64,000 nucleotides of DNA from Pseudomonas neuropathica (GCF_015461835.1 NZ_JACOPX010000004.1:248001-312000); one strand, 5' to 3'. Numbered from the stretch's first letter, positions 36,761 to 45,990 are shown. The notes: generated from the sequence alone by a model not told the origin. Translations and numbers: made by a program.

Positions 36761-37360
36761 CTAGTCATAATTGATATGCACCTTGGTGTGCGCCGGTGCA
36801 CTGCGATGAATCAGGCATTCAAGCGCCGAACCCGGATTGACGCCGAAACGTTCACCCCAATAGCTCGCGCCGAAACGCCGACCGAGCAGCAAGCGGCCAC
36901 CGGTGTTGAGGGTCCACATGAACTGCGCTTCCCACGTGCCCCAATGCGCCGAGCCGAAACGCGAGCGGCCCATGCGCGGGGCTTCAAGTTCGGTGATGGT
37001 CGCGTTGGGGTAACCCTGGCTTTTGGCGATGTCGATGTAGTAACCGACAGCCTGGCTCCCCACCGCGAGCAAGCGCCGGCGTACGGCGAGGCGGCGGTCG
37101 TCGAACAGCGGCGTGGCGCCCAGGCACGGATCGGGCAGGTTCATCACCCGCTCCCAGTCCGGCACCAGTTCGCTGACACCGGCCGGGTCCATCTCGTTGA
37201 GCAGGTCGGCGGCGCGGGCATCGAGGCGGGCCAGTTCGACGGCGACGCCTTGCAGCACTTCTTCGAGTTCCGGTACGCGTTCCGGGTCCCACGCCGGGCC
37301 ACTGGGCAGCAAGGCGCGCAGTTGCGCCTGATATTGCGCGGCGGTTCTTATGCCCCCCAT
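36761..37360 (-). CDS. Mu gp48-like baseplate protein (DUF2313/YmfQ)
   Basis: A 199-residue tail protein of the YmfQ/DUF2313 family (AAQYQAQLRALLPSGPAWDP, then LLNEMDPAGVSELVPDWERV). The ATG at 37360 has GGAGG six bases upstream and overlaps the end of the preceding baseplate J gene. It probably links the wedge to the fibres, like gpI of P2. Confidence 0.88.
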   Translation of the reverse strand: MGGIRTAAQYQAQLRALLPSGPAWDPERVPELEEVLQGVAVELARLDARAADLLNEMDPAGVSELVPDWERVMNLPDPCLGATPLFDDRRLAVRRRLLAVGSQAVGYYIDIAKSQGYPNATITELEAPRMGRSRFGSAHWGTWEAQFMWTLNTGGRLLLGRRFGASYWGERFGVNPGSALECLIHRSAPAHTKVHINYD

Positions 37361-38394
37361 ACGCAACCTCCGAAGGTGAGCAGTTCGCTTTGCCCGGCAG
37401 GCACGTCAGCGGCCGGCGCGGTCAGCGTGTGATCGTACTCACCTCCGGCGCTGCTGATGGCTTCGCGGATATGGCTGATCAGCAACGGCACACCCAGATC
37501 GGCCTCACGGTTGTGCAGGTCGCGCAACTGCGCTTCAACGGCGGCGCGCACAGCGGTGGTGTCCGGATTGACGCTCTTGAAGCGATACACCACCGGCACC
37601 TGAATCGGCCGCTGCACGTGTACTTCCGCGGTCACCGGACGCAGCGGTTCGATGTAGTCCTGAACCTCCGCCAATTGCTCTTCGTTGGGCACCGGTTGCG
37701 GGTCTTCATCACGCATGATGAACACCGTCACCGTGCCCGGCCCGAGCAGGCCGCCACGACACCAGGCGCGCGTTACGCCCGGCACTTCCAGCGCCCACGT
37801 CTCGTAGTCACTGGCCGAGCCACCATGGGGAATCACGCGGTAGGAACGGATCACCCGCGAACGCAGCGACTCCAGGCTTTCCCGCGCGACACCGCCGCTG
37901 AGTCCCGGCGCCAGCACGACAAAACTGGTGCCGATCACGCCGGCAATCGGCTGCACCGGTGTCAGCGCCAGCCCGGTGTCGGCATTGCCGAGGCTGCCGG
38001 CATCCAGCGCGGCGATCGTGGTGGTGTTGCTGCCATTGACGGTCGTGCGCGCGGCGGTGACTTTGTAGGTGCGGCCGTCGTTCGCTTGCAGCAATGTGTC
38101 GACGTCCAGCACCGCACCGGCCGTGGCGGTGAAACTGACACTGCCGGTAGCGACTTGCGCGGGTTTGCGCGGTTGGTTCAAACGCAGTGCGGCGATACGC
38201 TCCAGGGTCGACTCATCAGCCTTGTCGGGCAGGATCTGCTCGGCAATCCAGTCGAGATAACCGTACAGACCATAAGCCGCGCCACCGAGGGTGCGGGCCA
38301 GCACTTGCGCATCGGACTGGCGCAGCGAATCGCCGGCCAGGTCGCTTTGGGTACGCTTGATCAGTACCGGCAGCGAAGGGGTTTCAAACGGCAT
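37348..38394 (-). CDS. Baseplate J-like protein (Mu gp47)
   Basis: A 348-residue baseplate wedge protein. Baseplate_J features: TLERIAALRLNQPRKPAQVA, GTSFVVLAPGLSGGVARESL, SRVIRSYRVIPHGGSASDYE. It is the Mu-like counterpart of the P2-like gpJ at 55755. Confidence 0.92.
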   Translation of the reverse strand: MPFETPSLPVLIKRTQSDLAGDSLRQSDAQVLARTLGGAAYGLYGYLDWIAEQILPDKADESTLERIAALRLNQPRKPAQVATGSVSFTATAGAVLDVDTLLQANDGRTYKVTAARTTVNGSNTTTIAALDAGSLGNADTGLALTPVQPIAGVIGTSFVVLAPGLSGGVARESLESLRSRVIRSYRVIPHGGSASDYETWALEVPGVTRAWCRGGLLGPGTVTVFIMRDEDPQPVPNEEQLAEVQDYIEPLRPVTAEVHVQRPIQVPVVYRFKSVNPDTTAVRAAVEAQLRDLHNREADLGVPLLISHIREAISSAGGEYDHTLTAPAADVPAGQSELLTFGGCVWGA

Positions 38395-38782
38395 AGATCA
38401 CCTGCCAACTGTTATCGGGGTTGATGTCCAGACGTTCGCCGTCGGCCAGAGTCAGGACCGTGCGCAGGTTCAGGCGCTGGGCGTCGAGGCGTTCGCTGAT
38501 GATGTCGATGGCGCTGCAGTGGCCGTCGTCGATCAGCCATTGCAAGGCTTCGCGGGCATAGAACTCGGCGTCCATCTGCGTTTGTCGGGTCAGCTTGACC
38601 CGGCGCAACAGCCACAGCCGCGAGCCGATACGGTCATCGGCGACGGTAGGAAAGCTGTCGCCCCACCAGCCGAAACGCTCTTCGTCGTCGAGGGCGTCGT
38701 CATCGGCGGCGCGGCGCCAGGTGAACAGGCTGATGAGTACGGAGCGGGTCAGTGTGGCGTGGAGGTTTTGGCTGATCAGCAT
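38384..38782 (-). CDS. Mu gp46-like baseplate wedge protein
   Basis: A 132-residue GP46-family protein, the LysM-free wedge component of Mu-like tails (MLISQNLHATLTRSVLISLF, DDEERFGWWGDSFPTVADDR). The ATG at 38782 overlaps the stop of the gp45-like gene; the GTG one codon upstream is less likely. Confidence 0.88.
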   Translation of the reverse strand: MLISQNLHATLTRSVLISLFTWRRAADDDALDDEERFGWWGDSFPTVADDRIGSRLWLLRRVKLTRQTQMDAEFYAREALQWLIDDGHCSAIDIISERLDAQRLNLRTVLTLADGERLDINPDNSWQVIYAV

Positions 38783-39291
38783 CACTTGCCTCCTGCCGGC
38801 GCGCCGGTCTGGCCGCTGCCGGCCTGTACGCCGACGTGCACGTGTTTGATCTGGCTGATGCCACCGGCGAGCTGATCGCCGGTGGAAACGATCTTGCCGG
38901 TCTGGTTGATCACCGGCGTATCGAAGTTCACCGCGCTGCTGGCGCGAATGTTCAGCGTGGCGGTTTCGATGTCGATGATCCGCCCGCGCTTGAAGTGAAT
39001 TTTGTCGCCTTCGTCGGTGTAGATCGCCACTTCACCGGCGGCCAGCGATTGCAGGCGATAGCGGCGGTCGGCGATGACCAGGGCGATGGCGTGGGAACGG
39101 TCGCCGCCGATGAACGTGACGACACCTTCAGCGCCGGCCAGCGGGTGGCTGGTGAAACCGTAAGGTTCAAAGTGCTCCATGTCGTCGTTCACTTCGCCGG
39201 CGGTGAGGCGCATTTGCAGCGATTGCAGCTTGGATGCCGAATTGGCGAGCACGACAGTGCCGCGCGCCAGCAGGCGTGTCAGTAGGCTCAT
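38782..39291 (-). CDS. Mu gp45-like baseplate spike protein
   Basis: A 169-residue protein with the baseplate V/gp45 OB-fold (HPLAGAEGVVTFIGGDRSHA, GEVAIYTDEGDKIHFKRGRI) and a C-terminal beta-helix-like HVHVGVQAGSG tail. It forms the tail-tip spike. Separated from the hub gene by a REP pair. Confidence 0.9.
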   Translation of the reverse strand: MSLLTRLLARGTVVLANSASKLQSLQMRLTAGEVNDDMEHFEPYGFTSHPLAGAEGVVTFIGGDRSHAIALVIADRRYRLQSLAAGEVAIYTDEGDKIHFKRGRIIDIETATLNIRASSAVNFDTPVINQTGKIVSTGDQLAGGISQIKHVHVGVQAGSGQTGAPAGGK

Positions 39292-39328
39292 GGGGTGTCC
39301 TTCAAAGAGGCGGCCACGACGCGATCAA

Positions 39329-39420
39329 CTGTAGGAGTGAGCCTGCTCGCGATGGCGGTGGGTCAGGCACTGTGATGTTGAGGCTGCCGACGCTATCGCG
39401 AGCAGGCTCACTCCTACAGG
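39329..39420. repeat. REPIN-like pair inside the Mu-like tail operon
   Basis: CTGTAGGAGTGAGCCTGCTC ... and its inverted copy, lying in the 137-bp gap between the hub and spike genes. Same family as 11347 and 19086, hence a host repeat within phage-derived DNA. Confidence 0.92.
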
Positions 39421-39428
39421 GTTCGGTG

Positions 39429-40478
39429 TCAGGCCGGGGATTTTTTCGGTGGCATTGGATTGGCGTCGAAGGTATGCGGCGGCGCCACTTGCAGCGTGGT
39501 CACCGAGCCTTGTGCCGACAGCGAATAAGTGACCTTGGAGATCAGCATGTCACCATCAAACCCAAGCACCGGATCCGTGACTTTGACCAGCGTGTTGTGC
39601 CGCCAAAGATCACCGTTGGCCTGACGCCAGCCCTGCACCCGATACGTGGTGGTCTGCGCCCTCCCCATACGGGTGGCGCTCTCCCACTGGGCGCGTTGCT
39701 GGGCCAGTTCGAACGTCAGCGCGGTGCCCTCGTTGATGATCGTGGTGCGGCGACGTTTGAAGCTCAGATCGGTCGCACTGGATTCAACCTCGCTGACTGC
39801 CGCCCCGCTCTTCTTGTCCGAACCTTTCTGCTGACCGATCACCCGGTATTCAGAGAACACCTGGCTCTGATCCATGGGGGCGTTGGCCGACAGGATATTC
39901 TTGCCCAGCTCCAGCGCATCACTGGCCCGCCCACCGCTGCCGGGTTTGGCCAGCACCAGCCGGCCCTGCTCGTCATCGGTGGAAAACACCCGCAGCAACG
40001 AGAGCAAACGGTCGATCGACTGGAACACGGTTTCACCCGGCACTATCGTGTGCTTGGTCAGCCGCGCAGTCTCGGGAATTTCATTGACCACCATCAGCCC
40101 GTACTCCATTGCCAGTGCCTGAACGATGCTCAACAGCGGTTGCTCCTGCCACTGGTTCGGCTGGTTTCTCGCGGCGCAGTCGACCAGATCCTGAGTCTTG
40201 GAACTGCCCTCGATGCTCAGGCTGATCTGGCGTCCGTCATAGCTGATCGGGGCCTTGAACACGTAGCCGGTGAGCACCAGGTCCTGGCCGATTTTCACTT
40301 CGCAGGGGTCACCCGGTTTGATCCGCTGATCCACCGTCTGCCCTGGCCACTGCCAGGTGATGTCGAGTTTGAAGGTGCGGAACTGGCGCTCCAGATCAGC
40401 GGTGATTTCCACGCTTTTCCAGCCGCCGTATTCCATGTTGTTGACGGTCAATGTGACGCGGTTATCCATCTCGCTCAT
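39429..40478 (-). CDS. Mu gp44/P-like baseplate hub protein
   Basis: A 349-residue hub protein of the gpP/late-control-D superfamily (VKIGQDLVLTGYVFKAPISY, YGLMVVNEIPETARLTKHTI, ETVFQSIDRLLSLLRVFSTD). In the Mu-like set it takes the place of P2 gpD. Confidence 0.88.
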   Translation of the reverse strand: MSEMDNRVTLTVNNMEYGGWKSVEITADLERQFRTFKLDITWQWPGQTVDQRIKPGDPCEVKIGQDLVLTGYVFKAPISYDGRQISLSIEGSSKTQDLVDCAARNQPNQWQEQPLLSIVQALAMEYGLMVVNEIPETARLTKHTIVPGETVFQSIDRLLSLLRVFSTDDEQGRLVLAKPGSGGRASDALELGKNILSANAPMDQSQVFSEYRVIGQQKGSDKKSGAAVSEVESSATDLSFKRRRTTIINEGTALTFELAQQRAQWESATRMGRAQTTTYRVQGWRQANGDLWRHNTLVKVTDPVLGFDGDMLISKVTYSLSAQGSVTTLQVAPPHTFDANPMPPKKSPA

Positions 40479-40481
40479 GGC

Positions 40482-41717
40482 TCACTCCCTGGACACTTTC
40501 ACGTCGTTGGGTGAAAAGCCCGGATGGTTCATCGCGTTGCTTTGAGTCACCTGAGTCACCCGTGTGGCATCGGCAAATTGCTTGTAGGCCACAACCAGCG
40601 CCGGCAGGCTTTCCTGGAACGATTTGGTGACCTGTCGCACACCGGATGACGCCACTGCCTTGAGATGCGCCAGCAGCGCTTCCTTCACATCGTTGATTGC
40701 CTGGTGGTGTTTGGGATCGGCCTTGTCCAGCATCGGATCAATGGCCACCCCGACCGCCTTCTGCAGTGCTTTCATTTCATCGGTCACCGGTACTTCCGGA
40801 CGGGTCACGGGTTGATCCGCCTGCTGCGCCACCGAAGGTGTCGACGACAGCTTCACGGCGGGGCTCGCCACTGGCATCGACGCTACCCATTGCGCCACTT
40901 TGACCAGCATCGTGTCCTGCACCAGATCGGCCATGGCCTGCGCCGCGGCGTTGGTGTCCTTGCCGGTGGTGATCTTCGGCGCATCAGCCTTGCGGATCGC
41001 TTCGAGTTGTTGCGACACGTCGGCAATCACGCCACGGTAGCCCTCCTTCGCAAACTCCTTGAGCTCCTTGATATCGCCGAGCAGGCCTTTGAACTCCGCC
41101 GCCACTTCCTTGGGCAACTCCTTCACTGCCTTGACCAGTTCGGTGATCTGCCGGTACTGCTCGATCAGCGGCTTGAGCTGTTCTTTGATCACCTCATAAA
41201 CCCCGGTCAGGCTGTTACGCAGATTGGCAATGCCGATCCGCGCGGCCTTGATCAGCGTCATCGCCTGTTCGAAGCGTGCCACCGCCGAACCCAACAGCGT
41301 GTCGGCCTTGGCCAGCAACACTTTCTGTGTGCTGACGGTGGCAGTCGGGAACGGCAGCGGTTGGTCTGGATAGAACTTCAGGGTAAAGGTCACCAACCCG
41401 CCGTCCTGGCGGGTGTGGGTCATGTCGCATTCGCCGACCTTGACTTGCAGGCGCCCGAGCCACGGATGCACCAGTTCACCATTGCCCGCTTCCAAAGCCT
41501 TGAGCAGCTTGTCGCGCTGCTCCAGGCAATCGGCGCCGATGATGAATGCGGTGACATCGTGAATCCTGGCCTGCTGGCCGAGGTCCTCGAAATACGGCAG
41601 GTCGCGTTGCGGGTATTCGTGCAACTGACCTTTGCGACCGACCGGGGTTTTCGCCTGATCGATCCAGAAGCCGACACCACGAAAGGATGCCGGCAACAAA
41701 CGGTCACGCCAGTTCAT
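40482..41717 (-). CDS. Mu gpN-like DNA circularisation/tail protein
   Basis: A 411-residue protein. The N-terminal DNA_circ_N domain (WRDRLLPASFRGVGFWIDQA, EYPQRDLPYFEDLG, FIIGADCLEQRDKLLKALE) spans about residues 1-95. A helical region follows (EQLKPLIEQYRQITELVKAV, KELPKEVAAEFKGLLGDIKE). The start is the ATG at 41717 with AGGAGG upstream. Mu gpN is a tail/hub component. Confidence 0.9.
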   Translation of the reverse strand: MNWRDRLLPASFRGVGFWIDQAKTPVGRKGQLHEYPQRDLPYFEDLGQQARIHDVTAFIIGADCLEQRDKLLKALEAGNGELVHPWLGRLQVKVGECDMTHTRQDGGLVTFTLKFYPDQPLPFPTATVSTQKVLLAKADTLLGSAVARFEQAMTLIKAARIGIANLRNSLTGVYEVIKEQLKPLIEQYRQITELVKAVKELPKEVAAEFKGLLGDIKELKEFAKEGYRGVIADVSQQLEAIRKADAPKITTGKDTNAAAQAMADLVQDTMLVKVAQWVASMPVASPAVKLSSTPSVAQQADQPVTRPEVPVTDEMKALQKAVGVAIDPMLDKADPKHHQAINDVKEALLAHLKAVASSGVRQVTKSFQESLPALVVAYKQFADATRVTQVTQSNAMNHPGFSPNDVKVSRE

Positions 41718-43476
41718 TGGAACCTCCTGCCGACAGCGAGCGATAGCCGATGCGCGAAGACAGCGCCAGCCCTGGTTGATTGGTTTGCGGTTGATCGGTA
41801 CGCAGGCCTGCCGGCGCATTTTCGAAGCGCACGGTCAGGCCGCCTTCGAGTTGCGTGCGGTTGTTGATTGCGCTTTGTTGAATCAGTGCGCCGGAACTCT
41901 GTGGCAACGAACCACTTTGCAGTGCACCGTTGGCTGCTTGCGGCGTTGCCCCAAAGAACGCGGGTGTCAGTTCGCCTTTGCCTTCGGCATTGGTCTGGCG
42001 TTGCGCTTCGGTGAACGTTTCAACCTTGCCGGTAACCTTGGCGATCAGTCCGGCAAAGCCGCCGTCGAACAGCTCTTTGATCGGCGCAATCACGGTTTGC
42101 AGTTTTTGCCACAACTCGCCGAACCACTCGGTGATCGGCCCCCAGTTCTTGATGATCTGCCCCAACGGCGTCCATTCGAACATGCTGTGCAGAAACTCCA
42201 GCACCGGCGCGGCCAACGCTTGCACCACGCCCCACAGCGCCGAAAACACTTCGCTGATCGGTTGCCAGTACATCGCGATCTGTTCCAGCGGCGACCATTC
42301 GAACAGGCTCTGGAAGAAGCTTTTGATCTGCTGCGCCGAGGTTTGCAATGCGGCCCAGATCGGTTCGAAGAACGTGACGATGCTGCCCCAGTTGTTGACG
42401 ATCATCCCCAGTGGGGAATAGTCGAACAACGTGCCGAAGAAGTCCTTGATGGCTTGTGCCGCCGGTTGCAACGCCGTCCATATCGAGGCGAAGAAGCCAG
42501 TGATCGCCCCCCAGTTGTTGATGATCATCCCCAACGGCGTCCAGTCGAACAGACCTTTGAGAAACGCCATCACCGGCACACTCAAGGCCTTGAGCAAGTC
42601 CCAGATCGCCGAAAACAGCCCGGTCAGCGGCGCCCAGTTTTCCAGGATCATGCCGGCGGGCGTCCACGAGAACACCGATTTGAAGAAGTCGATCACTGGC
42701 GCGGTGACGGTTTTGACCTTGTCCCAGATGCCCGAGAAGAATCCCGCAATCGGTGACCACAAAGCCGCCAGTGTATCCAGCGGTCGCCAATCGAGGATCG
42801 AGCGCAACGTCGCCATCGCACTCACACCGATGTTTTTCACGCCCTCCCACATGCCCTTGAAAAAGGCACTGATCGGCGTCCAGTTGGCATAAATCAAACC
42901 GGCCGCCACTGCGATACCCATGGCGATCAACATGATCGGATTGGTCTTGAGCACCATGCTCATCACGTCCATCACCTGGGTCATACCGGTGACAGCGGTT
43001 TGCATCGCCGAGAAGGCAATCGCCCCCGCCGCCAGGCCTTCGACCAGTTTCGGGTTGTCGGCGAGCAGGCTGCCGACCTGGGTCAGCATCGGTTCCAGCC
43101 CGACCACCAACGCGCCCACCGCTGGCACCAGTGCCGCGTCCACGGCTGCGGAAACCTTTTCCATCGACGCACTGAACACGTTCATGTTCTGCGCTGCGAC
43201 TTTCGGTGTGGCGGGCAGGTCGACGGTTTTTGCCGTGTCGCTGACTTCGGTCAATTTGCCCTGAAACGCCGCCGCCGATTTGATCCCGTCCACGAACGGC
43301 GTGATCACGCTGCCGCCCTTGAACAGCCCGCTGATGTCCAGTTTGTCGAGGCCAACCTGCTCGAGATTTTTCTTGAAACTGCCGACCTTGGCCTGAAGGG
43401 CGCTGAGCTTGGGCGATAGCTCATCGATGCCCGTGATCAGCACCGGAGTTTTTACTTTCGTTTCTTCGTCTGCCAT
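41704..43476 (-). CDS. Tail tape measure protein of the Mu-like set
   Basis: A 590-residue tape measure. Residues about 1-170 include a coiled-coil start (LSPKLSALQAKVGSFKKNLE) and a membrane-like hydrophobic block (NPIMLIAMGIAVAAGLIYAN). Residues about 195-470 hold seven W-rich repeats of about 38 residues (pattern W-x-P-I-x-x-F-F-x-x-I-W and F-x-W-x-P-L-x-x-I). The ATG at 43476 overlaps the stop of the frameshifted chaperone. At 590 residues a tail of ordinary R-tailocin length is expected. Confidence 0.9.
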   Translation of the reverse strand: MADEETKVKTPVLITGIDELSPKLSALQAKVGSFKKNLEQVGLDKLDISGLFKGGSVITPFVDGIKSAAAFQGKLTEVSDTAKTVDLPATPKVAAQNMNVFSASMEKVSAAVDAALVPAVGALVVGLEPMLTQVGSLLADNPKLVEGLAAGAIAFSAMQTAVTGMTQVMDVMSMVLKTNPIMLIAMGIAVAAGLIYANWTPISAFFKGMWEGVKNIGVSAMATLRSILDWRPLDTLAALWSPIAGFFSGIWDKVKTVTAPVIDFFKSVFSWTPAGMILENWAPLTGLFSAIWDLLKALSVPVMAFLKGLFDWTPLGMIINNWGAITGFFASIWTALQPAAQAIKDFFGTLFDYSPLGMIVNNWGSIVTFFEPIWAALQTSAQQIKSFFQSLFEWSPLEQIAMYWQPISEVFSALWGVVQALAAPVLEFLHSMFEWTPLGQIIKNWGPITEWFGELWQKLQTVIAPIKELFDGGFAGLIAKVTGKVETFTEAQRQTNAEGKGELTPAFFGATPQAANGALQSGSLPQSSGALIQQSAINNRTQLEGGLTVRFENAPAGLRTDQPQTNQPGLALSSRIGYRSLSAGGSNELA

Positions 43477-43903
43477 CACTGCACCTGCTGCATCGCATTG
43501 ATCCGTTGCGCGTGCTCCAGCGATTCGCGGAGCACATCCAGTGGCCTGGCCATCATCTGTTCGGGGTCAACCTTCCAGAACCAGGCCAGGTCATAGGCGA
43601 CGGCGATCAGGTCGGTGATGGCGCCGACGCCGCACTCATGAAAAAACTTGCAACGGCCCAGCTCAGCGCATTGAGGTCAGCCAGATCCAACTGGTTGACC
43701 GACGACGGTGGAATACCGGCGCACACGGCGATGTATTTGGCCGCCACGTCCATGTCGAGGCTGACTTCTTCGCTCTTGTCGATCTTGTACGGCAGCGCCT
43801 TGATCGCTCGCACTTCCTGCACCGTCGGACGGCGCAGGACGAGTTCGGTCAGGGGCTCGCCGTGAGCTTCGATCGCAACCTGAAGCTTCACGGCGCCGCT
43901 CAT
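43476..43903 (-). CDS. Frameshifted tail assembly chaperone (gp41-41' type), -1 product
   Basis: The zero-frame ORF starts at 43903. At 43646-43640 on the minus strand it contains the heptamer T TTT TTC in the correct frame for a -1 slip. After the slip, translation continues 54 more codons (starting HECGVGAITDLIAVAYDLAW, then FWKVDPEQM) and ends at the TGA overlapping the tape-measure ATG, giving 142 residues. Mu, P2 and lambda all make such a fusion from two ORFs here. The extension resembles P2 GpE'-type proteins (DLAWFW...). Confidence 0.8.
43607..43903 (-). CDS. Tail assembly chaperone (gp41/gpE family), zero-frame product
   Basis: A 98-residue protein of the phage tail E/41/14 family (LQVAIEAHGEPLTELVLRRP, EVSLDMDVAAKYIAVCAGIP). 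The ATG at 43903 overlaps the stop of the tube gene. It coats the tape measure during tail assembly and is not expected in the finished particle. Confidence 0.85.
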   Translation of the reverse strand: MSGAVKLQVAIEAHGEPLTELVLRRPTVQEVRAIKALPYKIDKSEEVSLDMDVAAKYIAVCAGIPPSSVNQLDLADLNALSWAVASFFMSAASAPSPT

Positions 43904-44247
43904 TGCCAGGTCCCCTTGATGCCTTCGAATTTCAGTTCGATGGTGGCGTCATCGCCTTTAGAGACTGGCTCTTCGACCAGATACGCACCGGCCAGTACGT
44001 AGACTTTGCCGTTGCTGAATTCGCAGGTGACGGTGATGTCGGTGCCTTCGATCAGCTTCTTCAGCGGGAAGTCGGCGGTGTGCAGCGCAGTCACTTTGAA
44101 CGACGGCGCGATGTCGGTTTCCTTGTAGAAGCCGGGTACGACGGTTTCGCGTTTGACCGCCATCAGCGGGGCTTCGCAGCCGCCATTGATGGTCAGTTGT
44201 GCGCCGTCGACTTTGACGTAGCAGGTGCCTGCAATCAGTTGACCCAT
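43900..44247 (-). CDS. Tail tube protein of the Mu-like set (gpM)
   Basis: A 115-residue tube protein (MGQLIAGTCYVKVDGAQLTI, VSKGDDATIELKFEGIKGTW), the Mu-type short tube protein. The ATG at 44247 is chosen because the upstream codons lie in a terminator hairpin. It forms the inner tube under the sheath. Confidence 0.9.
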   Translation of the reverse strand: MGQLIAGTCYVKVDGAQLTINGGCEAPLMAVKRETVVPGFYKETDIAPSFKVTALHTADFPLKKLIEGTDITVTCEFSNGKVYVLAGAYLVEEPVSKGDDATIELKFEGIKGTWQ

Positions 44248-44265
44248 GGTGTTACTCCCTTGAAT

Positions 44266-44290
44266 AAAAAAGCCCACGCGCGGTGGGCTG
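44266..44290 (-). terminator. Terminator-like hairpin between sheath and tube genes
   Basis: On the minus strand AGCCCACC and its complement GGTGGGCT, loop GCGC region, followed by T6. It sits 19 bp before the tube start, inside an operon that should be read through. Confidence 0.7.
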
Positions 44291-44314
44291 AATGCTGGTG
44301 GTCAAACGCGGCGA

Positions 44315-45811
44315 TCAAGCCGCGTCGTCGTACTGCAGACGGAATTGGTTGAGCAGTGCGAACACGCGCAGACCATTGATGTAATCCGGCGGGAACAGCA
44401 CGTTCACGCGGCTCGGATCCTGCACGTCGCGCTCGACGATCAGGTGCTCGGCGAACAGCTCGGCGTTCTCGACGTGGCCTTCCAGTTCGAGCTTGGCGTA
44501 CTGCGCGATCAGCTCGCCGCGAATGGTCGCTGGCGTCACGATCGGCTGGCCGGCGCCGAAACGGGTACCGTCGGAGGCCAGTTTGTGCCGGCCGTACTTG
44601 CTGGTGATCACGCTTTGCAGACGGCGCACGATGAACGCCGACTGGTGCATGGTTTCGCTGTCCAGGTAGGAGTTATCGGCCTGACCGTAAGCGTTTTTCT
44701 GGTAGGTGGTGATCGAGCGCTGGATACGCACGTAACCGCCTTCGTAGTACGCGGTGGCGATGCCGTAGTTGAGCAGCGACTGCCGCTCGGTCAGGGTGAA
44801 GCGCTCACTCGCCGGTGCCGGGTCAACGCCCGGCAGGCTGCCGCTCTGGGTCGGACGGCTGGCGTCGGCGGAGATGAACACCGCAGTGCGCGCAGCCAGT
44901 GCCGCCGCTTGCACCCAGAACGGTTGCGGTACGCCCGGCTCCAGCGCCTGAATGGTCATGTGCTGATCGTTACGGGCCTGGCCTGCTGCGACCAGCGTAC
45001 CGACGGTGCCGCGCTTGGCGCTGTAGACGTGACCGAACAGTTGCTTGGCCCACGACCAGCGACCGGTGCTGTCATCCATGACCGCTTGCCAGGTGTTGAG
45101 GGTCGACAGATCGGACCATGGCAGTGCGATGAATTCGAACGGCTCATCACCCAGCGCGGCAATCGCCGCCACTTGATCCGGCACGCCGGCGCCGCCGGTC
45201 ATGGCAGTGACCGCAGTGGTCAGGCCAGCCGGGGTGTCTTCGCCGTTGCTCTTGCCCAGACGATTGAATTGCAGGCTGATGTCGTTACCGCTGTCGCCAG
45301 TCCATTTGGCGTTCAGGGTGACCACACCTTCGGCAGCGGCAGCGCTGACCGGCAGGTCGGCGGTGGCGTTGATTTTTTGCGCCAGTGCAGTGGCTGCCTG
45401 GGCAGCGGTGGCACCGTTGACCACGGTGGCTTGCACACGCACGCCGCCGACATACAGGTTGAGTACGCCAGCCTGAGTGGCGGTGCCGGTCAGGGTCAGC
45501 ACGCCTTTGGCGATCGCGCCTTCAGCGTTGTGCAGCGGCAGACACCAGATCTCACCGATGGGGTCAGCCTTGCGGAAGGTCTCGTACATCGAGGCGAGCA
45601 TCGAGCCTTGACCGCCGATGCTCTTGGCCAGCGCAACGCTGGAGACCAGCACCAGTTTGCCGACTTCGGTCGGCGCGATGTTGTCGTTGACCTGAGCGAC
45701 GATCAAACGACGCAGGGTCGAGCTCGCGCTATTGGCGGCCGAGTTGTCCATTTCGGCATAGAACAGCGGTACACGAATGTCCGCCGGGATGTTGCTGAAT
45801 CCGATCGCCAT
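44315..45811 (-). CDS. Tail sheath protein of the Mu-like set (gpL)
   Basis: A 498-residue contractile sheath (MAIGFSNIPADIRVPLFYAE, WCLPLHNAEGAIAKGVLTLT, SITTYQKNAYGQADNSYLD). C-terminal sheath domain LKxxVxxKYGRHKLASDGTR-like. Start ATG at 45811, overlapping the previous stop. Confidence 0.95.
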   Translation of the reverse strand: MAIGFSNIPADIRVPLFYAEMDNSAANSASSTLRRLIVAQVNDNIAPTEVGKLVLVSSVALAKSIGGQGSMLASMYETFRKADPIGEIWCLPLHNAEGAIAKGVLTLTGTATQAGVLNLYVGGVRVQATVVNGATAAQAATALAQKINATADLPVSAAAAEGVVTLNAKWTGDSGNDISLQFNRLGKSNGEDTPAGLTTAVTAMTGGAGVPDQVAAIAALGDEPFEFIALPWSDLSTLNTWQAVMDDSTGRWSWAKQLFGHVYSAKRGTVGTLVAAGQARNDQHMTIQALEPGVPQPFWVQAAALAARTAVFISADASRPTQSGSLPGVDPAPASERFTLTERQSLLNYGIATAYYEGGYVRIQRSITTYQKNAYGQADNSYLDSETMHQSAFIVRRLQSVITSKYGRHKLASDGTRFGAGQPIVTPATIRGELIAQYAKLELEGHVENAELFAEHLIVERDVQDPSRVNVLFPPDYINGLRVFALLNQFRLQYDDAA

Positions 45812-45990
45812 TATTTGGCTCCCTTTTGTTTGGCTGGTGCGGTTTTGAGGGTGATATCGCCGTCGGCCAGACGTCGGCGCCACCAGGCACTGTCCAGCAC
45901 TTCACGGCCTTCCAGCGGCAGCAGATCGCCGGCCTCCGGGTCAGGTACGACGCGGCCTTCGGCCGGCAGTACGGTGATGCGATTGCTCAT
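45811..45990 (-). CDS. DUF2635 protein (Mu gp38-like)
   Basis: A 59-residue protein (MSNRITVLPAEGRVVPDPEA, then DSAWWRRRLADGDI). The family occurs only just upstream of Mu-type sheath genes, and its role is unknown. The start at 45990 overlaps the gp37 stop by four bases. Confidence 0.85.
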   Translation of the reverse strand: MSNRITVLPAEGRVVPDPEAGDLLPLEGREVLDSAWWRRRLADGDITLKTAPAKQKGAK

